Origin: Bacillus sp. (in: firmicutes)
Lineage (GTDB): Bacteria; Bacillota; Bacilli; Bacillales; Salisediminibacteriaceae
Assembly: GCA_021208645.1 (NCBI GenBank)
Contig: JAJOJL010000033.1
Location: 1 to 55,563 of the forward strand
Length of the DNA: 55,563 nucleotides
Reading direction: 5' to 3'
Positions within the stretch are counted from its first letter, which is position 1. Each line of letters opens with the position of its first letter. The notes below the pieces were generated by a model. It worked only from the letters and a program-made list of their open reading frames with translations. It did no database searches and was not told the origin of the DNA. Positions 46,755 through 55,563 of the stretch are shown here, in pieces. The position numbers were made by a program, and so were the translations under genes.

Positions 46755-48398
46755 TCAATGATCTTCACGAGAGTATTCAGCTAACCTTACTACAATGTTA
46801 TCGATAATAGCAATCGCATTATTCCTGAAGTAATTATTTAACATAATCGAATACATTAATTCCTCCCCATCTTGGGTTGTTACATACCCTGTTAAGGAGG
46901 CTTTTGAAGTTAGGCTGCCTGTTTTTCCACGAACATTCCCTTCTGCCGCTGTCTCCCCCATCCGCCAACCTAATGTTCCTCCCACAAGCCGATTACTGCT
47001 ACCTGTCAAAGGAAAGGAGTCATAAAACAAATCGTACCAGTCTTCTTCCTTCACCACATGCAATAGTTTCGTCATTTCTTCAGGAGGGATGGCATTTAAA
47101 TGGGACATACCTGATCCATCTCGCAGGTGGATCCCACTCATATTTAATCCAGCCGCTCGTAGATATGCTTCAATCACTTGGATCCCTGCATCCCAACTCC
47201 CTTCACCATGGACCACCTTCCCCATTGTTTTCGTTAAGATTTCTCCCATGGCATTATTGCTGAATTTCATAAATGGATAAATGAGATCCTCTAACGGTAA
47301 CGAAACGTGATTGGCAAGCTCCTCGGCTTCCGTTGGCGTAACGCCCAGTCTCGGATCCCCTTCTACCGTAATCCCTTGTTCTAAAAGCGCATCATAAAAT
47401 AACTGCAAAACAAGCTCCGTTGGCTCCCAAACGGCTACCCAATTTCGGTACACCGTAGCATTTTGAGCAAGTGTGCCACCATAATGAAGGGTATTGTTTC
47501 CATGCTCTCGGTCCCACTCAATATGACTTATACCACCAGATGCCACCGTTTCCACCTTGTTTTTGACCGTGACATAATCCGTGTCTGGAAAAATCGTCAC
47601 TTCTGCCTCATCACCTACATTGGCACCAGGTCGGACTTCTACCATCACCGAGCCAGGATCATAATCCCTCGTTGGTGAAACGGTCAAGGCTGATATTTGT
47701 GCTCCATAAGCGTTTTTCTGGTTTGCCCATGATAGGTCAATGGAGAGTCGCACATCATCAAAGTATGTATCGTCTGCAATCACATCCCCACGAATCGTTG
47801 TAATTCCTAAATTTGCAATTTCCTCCGCTAGCCTTCGGTAGTCCCTTGGAAGTATGGTAGGATCACCCGTCCCTTTTAAATAAAGGTCCCCATCTAACAC
47901 ACTCTCCAGTTGTTCCGCAACCGTATATACCCCCGTATAAAAGGTAAAATCCTTTCCTAACGTATCCAAGGCAGCAGCACTGACCAATATTTTTTGGCCA
48001 GATGCTGGAACAGCGCTTTTATCTCCATGAAAAGAATAAATCTCTTCCCCTTTTTCTGAGCGAATATGTACTGCAGCAAATGCATGGTCTAACCTCTCGT
48101 CTTGTAAAAAACTGTCAAGTTGCTCTGTTAATGTTTCGTCCTATTGATTGGAAATACAATTTCTTGCAAATAATCCTCTTCAATCGTCGCTTCACCAATT
48201 TTGTTTTCTTCAATAACTATTTCCACTACTTCTTCTTCGGTCCGGTCTTCCACGTCGTCTATAGGGCCGATTTCCGTCTCCCCTTCAACGGCAACCTCCA
48301 CGCTCTGGTTGTTTGTATAGTAAAACACAGTTCCTACACTAAGAAGTAATAAGACTAATACAAACCAAATAGGTACTTTTTTCGAAAAAAATAGCCAT
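46755..48398 (-). CDS. D-Ala-D-Ala carboxypeptidase, S13/PBP4 type, membrane-anchored (two frame breaks)
   Basis: The enzyme trims or opens peptidoglycan cross-links. The active-site triad of motifs is present: SGQK (SxxK), SNN in FMKFSNNAMGE, and KTG in VRGKTGSLTSKASLTGY. The repaired N-terminus reads MAIFSKKVPIWFVLVLLL, a membrane anchor without obvious cleavage site, then a very acidic linker (EDRTEEEVVEIVIEENK). The frame breaks are A7 48385-48391 (one base too many) and 48141-48144 (one base missing, restoring FPINKDETLTEQLDSF). The result is about 547 residues. This is close to DacC/PBP4a but longer at the N-terminus. Confidence 0.87.
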
Positions 48399-49012
48399 CA
48401 CTTCCTCTGCTGTGGATATTATTTAGCTTTAATATATACGTTATCAGAAATTTACGATAAGGACTAGCTAGATAAATGTTTTCGACAAAAGAAAACAGAG
48501 GGCTGCCCGTGGGGATATAAAATAAATTTTTTCCCCATGCAAGATTAAATGGTACAAACAGGAAAAACATAAGAAATAGTATGAAAATTCATGTTCACTA
48601 AATACTAAAGGTGTTTGAAATTTAATGGTAATTACAGAATGTGATAAATCAAAAATCTGTTTAAGGGGTATAAAATGAAAAGGAACAGAAGAAGTAGAAA
48701 TCGGCATATCCTAATAATTCTTCAAAGTTCCATTTAGAAAGAATCATCTTTCGAAATACTTTGAACCATTTGTTGATCTTTATTACCATACTTTTTTGGA
48801 AGATTTGTTTAATGATAAGAAACGATTACTATTAAAACATAATTGTTGTTTATGTTTATTAAAAACCTGGCAATAATTGTCCTGTTTTGTTTTGGATACT
48901 GAAGAGTTGAATAACGCCCGTCAAACCGACTCTCCGCCAAGGATAGCTCATAAAAAAATGCCTGTTCCTCAATGCGGTAAATGTTTCACCAACCTTGGGC
49001 TCAGGCACTAAA
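48399..49012. other. Intergenic gap of 614 bases, no gene recognised
   Basis: A+T-rich sequence with short open frames of 70-80 codons that lack ribosome sites and look like chance. It contains an inverted repeat TGGGGA / TCCCCA around 48512-48537 and, at 48952-49008, a minus-strand terminator for the next gene. Confidence 0.55.
48952..49008 (-). terminator. Terminator of the MBL-fold gene
   Basis: On the minus strand GTGCCTG pairs with CAGGCAT, followed by TTTTTTT; a GGTGAAACATTTACC inner hairpin is possible. Confidence 0.7.
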
Positions 49013-50119
49013 TTAAAAATCCCACCATTCTGAAACAGGCATTGCTACATCGTCTAGGAGTAATGTTTCCCCTATTTTTGGTGCAATTAAGTCTACATCT
49101 AATTCCTCTGCTGCCACCAGCGCACGTTCAATTGGTTCTGACCAGCCATGGTATGCTAAGGTAAACGCACCCCAATGCATGAGCATCATTGTTTTCCCCT
49201 GAACATCTAGATGGGCTTGGACAGATTCTTCCGGAAACATATGAGAATAGGACCAACGCTCATCGTATTGCCCACCTTCCATTAACGTCAGGTCAAAAGG
49301 GCCATACACCTCTCCGATTTCCTTAAAGTGTGGGCCATAACTCGTGTCTCCACTTGTGTACAGCCTCATTTCTTCACCAAGAATAACCCAACCTGACCAT
49401 AACGTTCGATTTCGGTCGAACAAGCCTCTCCCAGAATAATGCTGGGCAGGAACGGAAGCTATCGTTAAGCCTTTCCACTCCCTTTCTTCCCACCAATTCA
49501 TTGCCGTAATTCTTTCCGTTTCAACGCCCCATGCGGTGAGATGTGCGTCAACACCAAGGGGGACAAAATAATGCTCCACCTTATCTTTAAGGGCAAGAAT
49601 GGAAGGATAATCAAGGTGATCATAGTGGTCGTGGGTAATGAACACCGCATCAATCGGTGGTAATTCATCAATCACATCTAATATATCATCACTAAATCGT
49701 GTACTCCCCACAAATGAAACAGGTGAGGCAATGTTACCAAACATGGGATCGATTAATATCTTCTTATTATCAATGCTCAGTAAAAACGTCGAGTGCCCAA
49801 ACCAGGTTAGACTGTCCTCTCCGCTTTTAATGATCTCCCAATCAAGTGAAGCTACGGGAATTTCTTCAAGGGGATGGCGGTCCTCGACCATATTCAGCCA
49901 ATCTTGAAAAAATGAAACAACCGTAGCAAAATCCATTCCCATATCCATTTCATATTCATTCACAAATCTGTCGTCCACGTAGTTATCTAGTTGACGGTAG
50001 GCTTCCTGTTGCTCTTTTGTTGGACTGCCACCGAATGTAGGATGTAAATTTAGAAAAAGCAATCCTCCAATCGCACTGATTAGCCCAAATCCAAGCAAAA
50101 CAATCAATACTTTTTTCAT
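49013..50119 (-). CDS. MBL-fold hydrolase of the NAPE-PLD/RomA type, membrane-anchored
   Basis: One N-terminal hydrophobic segment (VLIVLLGFGLISAIGGLLFL) precedes a metallo-beta-lactamase fold. The zinc motif FITHDHYDHLDYPS lies near residue 160, LTWFGHSTFLLSIDNKKILI before it, and YTSGDTSYG and MLMHWGAFTLAYHGW behind it. This set matches N-acyl-phosphatidylethanolamine phospholipase D-like or UlaG-like hydrolases. A substrate is not known. The ATG at 50119 with GGAGG six bases upstream is preferred to the upstream ATG at 50158. Confidence 0.88.
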   Translation of the reverse strand: MKKVLIVLLGFGLISAIGGLLFLNLHPTFGGSPTKEQQEAYRQLDNYVDDRFVNEYEMDMGMDFATVVSFFQDWLNMVEDRHPLEEIPVASLDWEIIKSGEDSLTWFGHSTFLLSIDNKKILIDPMFGNIASPVSFVGSTRFSDDILDVIDELPPIDAVFITHDHYDHLDYPSILALKDKVEHYFVPLGVDAHLTAWGVETERITAMNWWEEREWKGLTIASVPAQHYSGRGLFDRNRTLWSGWVILGEEMRLYTSGDTSYGPHFKEIGEVYGPFDLTLMEGGQYDERWSYSHMFPEESVQAHLDVQGKTMMLMHWGAFTLAYHGWSEPIERALVAAEELDVDLIAPKIGETLLLDDVAMPVSEWWDF

Positions 50120-50282
50120 GCATAACCTCCAAAGCAACTTGTCTTCCCCACTATCCAATTATACATAATTACATGAACAAATGATGAACAGGAGCAGGTA
50201 AGTCTATTGCAAAAAATTACGTTTTTTTCCATTGGTTAATTGATGAGCAGTTAACTGTCTACTGCCTCGACAATTTTTTTTA

Positions 50283-50329
50283 GAAAAAAAAGAGAAAAGG
50301 CAGCCCTACCTTCGTAAGGTGCCTTCTCT
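50283..50329 (-). terminator. Terminator of the DUF1906 gene
   Basis: On the minus strand AGAGAAGGCA pairs with TGCCTTTTCTCT, with an inner CACCTTACGAAGGTAG hairpin, followed by eight Ts. Confidence 0.9.
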
Positions 50330-50352
50330 AGTAGACTAGCATTCAAAGCTTG

Positions 50353-51666
50353 TTAGTTACTGGACCACAGTGCGTCAAAAACGTTGCTGTCAAAGTGGTT
50401 TGTATCAATGTTACATGTTTCTGCATCAATTCCGTACTGCCAACCAGCGATTAACGCGCCTTCAGGTGCTTGCGGATTGTATTCTGGAGCATTGTCTTCC
50501 GTTGTAATCCCGTGATTCGGTGAAGACGTCCAAACATAATTGTTTTCTAACAAGCTAGAATTTTCTTCCGCTGCGATTTCATAAGCAGTATACAGTTCTC
50601 TGTCTGGGTGGAAAATCCCATAAACGCCAGATTCATAATCGGACTCTTCCATCGTATCATACCAGCCAAGAAGGAAATCGGCATCAATTGGATAGTTCGG
50701 TTCCACATTAGCAAAGATAGCTACACCTTCTGGGATACCAAAATCTCTTGCCATCTCAATGGCTGCTGTTGCTTCACTTTGCCCTTTTTCATAACCTGTA
50801 GCATCCGTAAAGTGATTCCAGATCACCATAATATCAATGCCATTGTCGTGGAGCAACTCCACCTCTTCGTGAGTCAGTCCATAGGAAACGTCTTCCTTAT
50901 CGCCTAAGTACCTGGCCCATACTTGCGGGTCGCCAAAGTTTTCACGGACGCACATGAGCATGTCTTCCGTGGTCAAGCTTGCGGAATCCACGCCCCACAC
51001 AGTGTCTGGCGTGTCACCATTAGTAGCATCGCCATTTCCGTTACCGTTCTCATCACCGTTCTCGGCTTCGTCATCACTTCCATTGCCATTTTCGTCGCCA
51101 TTACCATTTTCCTCTTCCGTACCGTTACCATTCTCTTCTTCTGTACCATTACCGTTGTCATCCGTACCATTCGCTTCATCGCCGTTTCCGCTCGTTTCAA
51201 CATTATTGACAATATTATTTGTAACATTGACATCAATCGTTACATCAATGTTGTTCGTTACGTTGTTATTGATCGTGTTATTCGATCCACTTATAATATT
51301 GTTTTCAATATGGTTATCGATGGTTCCATTGTCTCCATTAATAATGTTTTCAATGGAATTATCAATCTCTCCATTTCCACCGTCAATGGTATTCTCTATC
51401 GTATTATCAATTTCACCATTGTCACCATTAATTTCGTTGATGATGGTATTATCAACGGATCCACCTGCATTTATTTCATTGGTTATTGTATTACTAATGT
51501 CGCTTTTGGCCCCATTAGATTCCTCCTGTGAACCTTCTACTTCGCTTGTATTAGAAGCAGTCGTAGGATTAGATCGATCCATGCTGCCAAACATGTAGAA
51601 GGTGAATGCAGTAGAAACAACGAGGACGAAAGACAATATATATGGGATAATTTTATTTCCAAACAT
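50353..51666 (-). CDS. Surface protein: Asn-rich 15-residue repeats plus DUF1906 glycoside-hydrolase-like domain
   Basis: The protein has 437 residues. A signal anchor (IIPYILSFVLVVSTAFTFYM) is followed by tandem 15-residue repeats (residues 72-116, e.g. DNTIINEINGDNGEI, DNTIENTIDGGNGEI, DNSIENIINGDNGTI, with degenerate copies either side). An Asn/Val/Thr-rich stretch and an acidic linker of NGNGTEEE repeats then lead to a DUF1906 domain from about residue 224 (WGVDSASLTTEDMLMCVREN). DUF1906 domains are TIM-barrel glycoside-hydrolase-like modules of cell-wall proteins. The repeats suggest a solenoid stalk holding the domain away from the membrane. GGAGG lies nine bases before the ATG. Confidence 0.85.
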   Translation of the reverse strand: MFGNKIIPYILSFVLVVSTAFTFYMFGSMDRSNPTTASNTSEVEGSQEESNGAKSDISNTITNEINAGGSVDNTIINEINGDNGEIDNTIENTIDGGNGEIDNSIENIINGDNGTIDNHIENNIISGSNNTINNNVTNNIDVTIDVNVTNNIVNNVETSGNGDEANGTDDNGNGTEEENGNGTEEENGNGDENGNGSDDEAENGDENGNGNGDATNGDTPDTVWGVDSASLTTEDMLMCVRENFGDPQVWARYLGDKEDVSYGLTHEEVELLHDNGIDIMVIWNHFTDATGYEKGQSEATAAIEMARDFGIPEGVAIFANVEPNYPIDADFLLGWYDTMEESDYESGVYGIFHPDRELYTAYEIAAEENSSLLENNYVWTSSPNHGITTEDNAPEYNPQAPEGALIAGWQYGIDAETCNIDTNHFDSNVFDALWSSN

Positions 51667-51783
51667 CACTCTTTACCTCCTTTTTACGTACATGACATCC
51701 TACGTAAAACGAGCGAGCTAAGTGAGTGATTTCACAGATTTTGGGTGTTAGTTTAATAGATTTAGCCAAAAGGTACCATAGCA

Positions 51784-51877
51784 TAAAAAAACCAGTACGA
51801 TTAAGATCTACAACACTGGTCTTCACAAAAAAAAACGCGTCGACCCTTATTATAAAGGGTCCAACGCGCCAAAAAAA
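51784..51877 (-). terminator. Two successive terminators of the 51901 MFS gene
   Basis: On the minus strand CGCGTTGGACCCTT pairs with AAGGGTCGACGCG (51835-51868), followed by nine Ts. About 25 bases further on, ACCAGT pairs with ACTGGT, followed by TTTTTTT (51784-51822). Confidence 0.85.
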
Positions 51878-51900
51878 CTTGGGAGTCATGTAATCGGCAA

Positions 51901-53148
51901 CTAACTCATTTTTACGACAGGGGTCCTAAGCAAGTATACAATTATTAGCCCTGTCATAATGGCTGATCCTAAAAACACATAATGTACAGGTATGATTTCT
52001 GCTAATCCTCCAACACCGATAAAAGCAAATGGAACAGCCAATTTCATAATCATGGATGATGTACCAGCAACGCGCCCAAGTAAATGATTTGGCGTTGTTT
52101 CCTGGCGAAGGGTAAAATAGTGAATGTTTATAATTCCACCAGTAAGTCCGTTGAAAAACATTCCGGAAGCAAGCCAATACCAATCCATGGATAAAAACAA
52201 TATGACATACCCGATACTTTCTAAACCTAACGCAAGGATAAATAGCATACCTCGTTTTATCCAACGAGTGACCTTTTTAGCAATTAGGGCAGCTAGTAAG
52301 CCACCTACTGCGCTACTGGATAGAATGAAGCCTAACTCCATTTCAATGACATTCATGACATCTAATGCGTAAAAAATCAAAACTGCAAGTGTCGAAGCAG
52401 AAGCAATATTACTTAGGAGGACCATCATTGTTAAATTCCAAAGTTCTCTATTCTCAACAAGACTTCTCCATCCCTCTTTTATATCTCCTAACATACTGTT
52501 TTGTGTTATCACTTCGTACCGTTCGTTCCCATTCGGGATTCGTAATAGACTAGTAAAGAATAAAAGGACGAATAGACCTAGAAGTGTTATGGTAAGGCCG
52601 TATATATAATTCATTACAACTAACATGAAACCAGCAATAGCTGGACCCACTAAACTAACCGTAGTCCGAATAAAGGAAATAATCGCGTTGGCGGAAGTGA
52701 GCTGATTTTTTTCCACGATTAGGGGTAAGACCGTATGGTACGCATTCCCGAAGGTATACCCTGCTGTATAGAGGATAAATCCTAAAAGATAAAGATGCCA
52801 TAACTGTAATTCTGATGAGACAAGAATAGCAATAATGATAAGTATTGAAATAGCTTGCATGGCAGCAGAACTTAGCAAGACATATTTCCTGTTAAAGCGG
52901 TCCACCAACACACCAATAAAGATGGCTAACAATAAGTTGGGCAAAAATTCAATTCCCCTCATCGTCCCCATCGCTAAAGTAGATTGTGTTAAATCATAAA
53001 TAATGATAGGCAATGCCAATGTGAAAATATAAAAGGTGAGATTCGACACAGAACTTCCTGATAACAAAAGTAAGAACTGCCGATTCCCCCATAAAGAATT
53101 TTTCCCACCCTCTGTTTGTTTCTCTTGTTCCTTTTGTACTGCATTCAT
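51901..53148 (-). CDS. MFS exporter divergent to an SgrR-type regulator
   Basis: A 415-residue protein with 12 membrane segments of the MFS_3/enterobactin-exporter-like group. It has FIGVLVDRFNRKYVLLSSA between helices 2 and 3, SANAIISFIRTTVSLVGPAI in helix 5 and LGRVAGTSSMIMKLAVP later. The frame is intact. It is read divergently from the SgrR-type gene, an arrangement common in Bacillaceae and parallel to E. coli sgrR with sugar exporter setA, so it is probably controlled by that regulator. GGGGTGTATG lies before the ATG. Confidence 0.9.
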   Translation of the reverse strand: MNAVQKEQEKQTEGGKNSLWGNRQFLLLLSGSSVSNLTFYIFTLALPIIIYDLTQSTLAMGTMRGIEFLPNLLLAIFIGVLVDRFNRKYVLLSSAAMQAISILIIIAILVSSELQLWHLYLLGFILYTAGYTFGNAYHTVLPLIVEKNQLTSANAIISFIRTTVSLVGPAIAGFMLVVMNYIYGLTITLLGLFVLLFFTSLLRIPNGNERYEVITQNSMLGDIKEGWRSLVENRELWNLTMMVLLSNIASASTLAVLIFYALDVMNVIEMELGFILSSSAVGGLLAALIAKKVTRWIKRGMLFILALGLESIGYVILFLSMDWYWLASGMFFNGLTGGIINIHYFTLRQETTPNHLLGRVAGTSSMIMKLAVPFAFIGVGGLAEIIPVHYVFLGSAIMTGLIIVYLLRTPVVKMS

Positions 53149-53193
53149 ACATACACCCCGTTTTCTATAAATTCAAATAAATTTTACCTGTAA

Positions 53194-53241
53194 AAAAGGT
53201 GACTAAAAAGTGTACAATTAAATTGAAATAGATCACCTTTT
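53194..53241. promoter_or_regulatory. Inverted repeat in the MFS/SgrR intergenic region
   Basis: AAAAGGTGA (53194-53202) and TCACCTTTT (53233-53241) are perfect nine-base arms separated by 30 bases, which contain TACAAT (53213-53218). This is the best candidate operator for the divergent pair. Confidence 0.6.
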
Positions 53242-53268
53242 ATTTACGCGGAGATTGGAGTGGGAAGT

Positions 53269-55059
53269 TTGAAAATAGCGGAACATTATATTCAATTAAG
53301 GGATAGCTTGTCTCATGTTATGGAGCAACAGGATGTGAAGGTTACGATTGATGAACTGGCGGGTTACCTCTGCTGTACGCCAAGGTATACGAAAAAAATC
53401 ATCAATGAGATGAAAAAGATAGGCTGGATTCATTGGGAGGTTGCTTACGGTCGCGGAAAGCGTCCCACACTTACCTTCCTAAAAAATAAAGAGGAAATGG
53501 TATTAGTCATCTCTAAATTACATATGAAATCTGGCCGCTATAAAGAGGGATTGGAACTTTTACATGAAATCGGTCCTCAATTTCAGCAAAATGTCCATCG
53601 ATTGCTGGAAGATCAGTTTGGTTACATTGAAGATCATGAAACAACGGAAGCACTGGAGGTACTTCGCTACCCTTTTTATCACTCCATCATTCACTTAGAT
53701 CCAGCACATATCAATTCCATCCACGAAAATCACTTAGTGGATCACATCTTTGATACGTTGTTAAACTATAATAATCATACAAAGAAAGTGGAGCCCCACC
53801 TAGCTCATCACTATGAATCTACTAGTAACGGGATTGAATGGACATTTCATTTGAGAAAAGGAATTTACTTTCATCACGGTAGAGAATTAACGGCAAACGA
53901 TATAGTACAGTCCTTCCAACGATTGCAGACAATAGACTTTCATAATAAATCTTTAGTCAGTAATATAAACAAAATTAAGATGGTAAAAAAATGGGTTGTG
54001 CAGTTTCAATTAAAAGAGCGCTGATTACTTATTTCCAAATGCCTTATGTCATAAGCAACTGTCGATCATCCCTGTAGAAATTTATGAGAGGGGCAGTAGT
54101 CAGTTTTCGAACTCCCCATTGGAACAGGATCTTTTAAAATCACAAAACATGATGATTCCATCATCAGACTGGATGCGCACCAAAACTATTTTAAAGGGCG
54201 TCCCCACTTGGATCGTGTAGAAATTATCACGTTACCAGATTTAAGTCAGCAACTTAAGAATGATTTCTCTAGCTATTTTTCCCATAATACAACAAACAAC
54301 GCCATGTCCTGGGAGGAAGTTTCACAACCGGAAGAAGGGGCAACTTATATTACGCTTAACCTCCATAAGAATGGGGCCCATCAGAGTCCGAAAATACGAC
54401 AGGCTATCCATCACGCCATTGATAGGGAAGCCCTCTGTGACTATTTAGGGGGAAAACACCTTTTTCCTGCTGATAGCCAGCTAATAGCTGAAACAAGAAG
54501 AACGAATCAAAATCCATACAATCTTCTAAAAGCTAAAGAGCTTCTAAGGGAAGCCGGTTATCATGGGGAAACCATAACCCTTTACGGAACTCAATTACGA
54601 AAGAATGCTTCCGTTAAGAGGGAAGCTTTATGGATAAAAGAGCAATGCGAGGAAATTGGTATAAGAATGGAAGTCTTTATTCAGCCCATTAATGAACTTT
54701 TAAAAAAGCAAGTCTTAGACAAGGCCGATATGGTCATTGGTGGAGTCGCGTTCGGTAATGACATTGTGTTCTCTTACTACCGTTATTTCCAAATGCCTGC
54801 GAGCTTTGTGAAAAATTTAATGGGGAAACGTTTGGAAAAAACAATAGACATGCAGCTACAAAAAGTAAGACAAACCCCAGATTTGGAACAGCAATTAAAC
54901 GATCTGCTAGATCTAGAACGCCTACTGAAAAGGGAGACAGCCATCATCCACTTATATCATCGAAGTCATGCCATTACTGTCAAACAGCAAACTAACCTTC
55001 AAGGAGTAAGCTTAGAATCGTTTGGCAGAGTTGATTATAGGAAGTTATGGTTTAAATAA
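53269..55059 (+). CDS. SgrR-type regulator: DNA-binding domain fused to solute-binding domain (two frame breaks)
   Basis: The N-terminal 110 residues are a winged-helix SgrR-N domain (VTIDELAGYLCCTPRYTKKI, GWIHWEVAYGRGKRPTLTFL). The remainder is an SBP_bac_5 oligopeptide/sugar-binding fold (DTLLNYNNHTKKVEPHLAHH, GIYFHHGRELTANDIVQSF, QSPKIRQAIHHAIDREALC). Breaks occur near 54016 (one base too many, then ADYLFPNALCHKQLSIIP) and near 54117 (one base missing, restoring SNSPIGTGSFKITKHDD). The total is about 596 residues, the family length. The family senses a small solute and controls a neighbouring transporter. TTG at 53269 follows GGAGTGGG; GTG at 53260 is an alternative. Confidence 0.87.
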
Positions 55060-55563
55060 TATAACCCATTCGGTTGAGAGATAGAGGGAGCAGAAGAAGC
55101 CATACCCTTTGAGAGTCGCGAAGGGTATGAAGGTTAAGTAACAAGAACGGAAACAGAGTTCTTTCTCCATTAGTTGATAAATAGTTGCTGATTCAAGCAT
55201 ATAGGCTCATAAGGGCTCGATTGGTTAAGGATTGGAGAATCTGGTTAAGCATCCGCACCAGATTTACTAAATAAGCGGAGAAATGAGACTGTCGATTTAC
55301 TTATGTTTTATTCCACTTCTATCCCTTATTTCACATATTTATTGAATTTCATTGCTCTTTTTTCACAATCTCTTATTTTTTTTATGTTTTTTACCCTTTT
55401 CAAGGCCTTCTATTTGTTCTATTTGTTCTATTTCCCTAATTTGGACAGACGGGGGCCTTGACCCGATTTTCGCATTTTTTGTAACGATAAAAGGGCTTAA
55501 TAGGTCCTGCTAATTTCTTTACCATAATTTTTAAGTTGATAACCATAGCCGTCAACTTAGATG
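55060..55563. other. Intergenic sequence to the window end, no gene seen
   Basis: It contains the hairpin CATACCCTT / AAGGGTATG (55101-55129), probably the end of the regulator transcript, the inverted pair AATCTGG / CCAGATT (about 55229-55255), and a short TCTATTTGT tandem near 55410-55433. No coding frame is visible. Confidence 0.55.

Noticed and set aside
48128-48707. Small minus-strand frames upstream of the S13 peptidase, as separate genes
   Set aside because: 48128-48328 is the N-terminal part of the peptidase after frame repair; 48355-48707 lacks ribosome sites and looks like chance.
50923-51598. Two long plus-strand frames (202 and 214 codons) opposite the DUF1906 gene
   Set aside because: They are antisense to the Asn-rich repeats; the low-complexity sequence keeps opposite frames open. 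The minus-strand gene has a ribosome site, signal anchor and known domain.

Overview
The window is a 55.6 kb piece of chromosome from an aerobic, endospore-forming Bacillaceae bacterium. The evidence is the Bacillus subtilis-like gene order (DUF421 gene, spoVB, comN, secDF, LapA-domain gene, recJ, apt, relA, dtd, T-box-hisS-aspS, rarA, cymR), the sporulation genes spoVB and rsfA, G+ style ribosome binding sites, many rho-independent terminators, and moderate-to-low G+C. I cannot name the species from the sequence alone.

Layout. 1-3.6 kb: a dispersed repeat end, a membrane GGDEF protein, a cell-envelope lipoprotein, a 52-bp minisatellite and a DUF421 protein. 3.6-20.3 kb: the conserved backbone of sporulation flippase, competence regulator, Sec export (secD and secF as separate overlapping genes), cation exporter, RecJ, Apt, RelA, Dtd and the T-box controlled hisS-aspS operon. 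20.4-26.2 kb: a probable 6S RNA, a second 52-bp repeat array, and an L-lactate utilisation locus (permease plus lutABC) with a CcpA-type site and three copies of a CATCTGATG palindrome. 26.3-30 kb: rsfA, rarA, a YczE-like membrane protein and cymR, which ends the conserved backbone. 30-55.5 kb: an accessory region with a sialate O-acetylesterase, cardiolipin synthase, a second-type UppS with an XRE/DUF2975 pair, two MFS exporters, two soluble sugar dehydrogenase (GSDH/HHIP-like) genes, GNAT acetyltransferases, a TVP38 protein, an ABC exporter (YhaQP type), an S13 D-Ala-D-Ala carboxypeptidase, an MBL-fold hydrolase, a repeat-rich DUF1906 surface protein, and a divergent MFS/SgrR-type regulator pair.

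Important caution: about 25 single-base frame breaks occur in 16 genes, most of them in A/T homopolymers and many in housekeeping genes (relA, recJ, secD, rarA). In each case one added or removed base restores a full-length family protein. I read these as consensus sequencing errors rather than decay and annotate such genes as single CDSs across the break.

Non-coding structure is rich: a roughly 380-bp element with inverted ends present in several divergent copies (one between the hisS T-box and the hisS start), two arrays of a 52-bp repeat, and a family of GTGCC-containing palindromes at gene ends. I see no CRISPR array, tRNA, rRNA, intact insertion sequence or prophage. I do not see a clear-cut new multi-gene system; the best leads are the 15-residue-repeat DUF1906 protein, the dispersed repeats, the lut operator set and the divergent SgrR/MFS control region.
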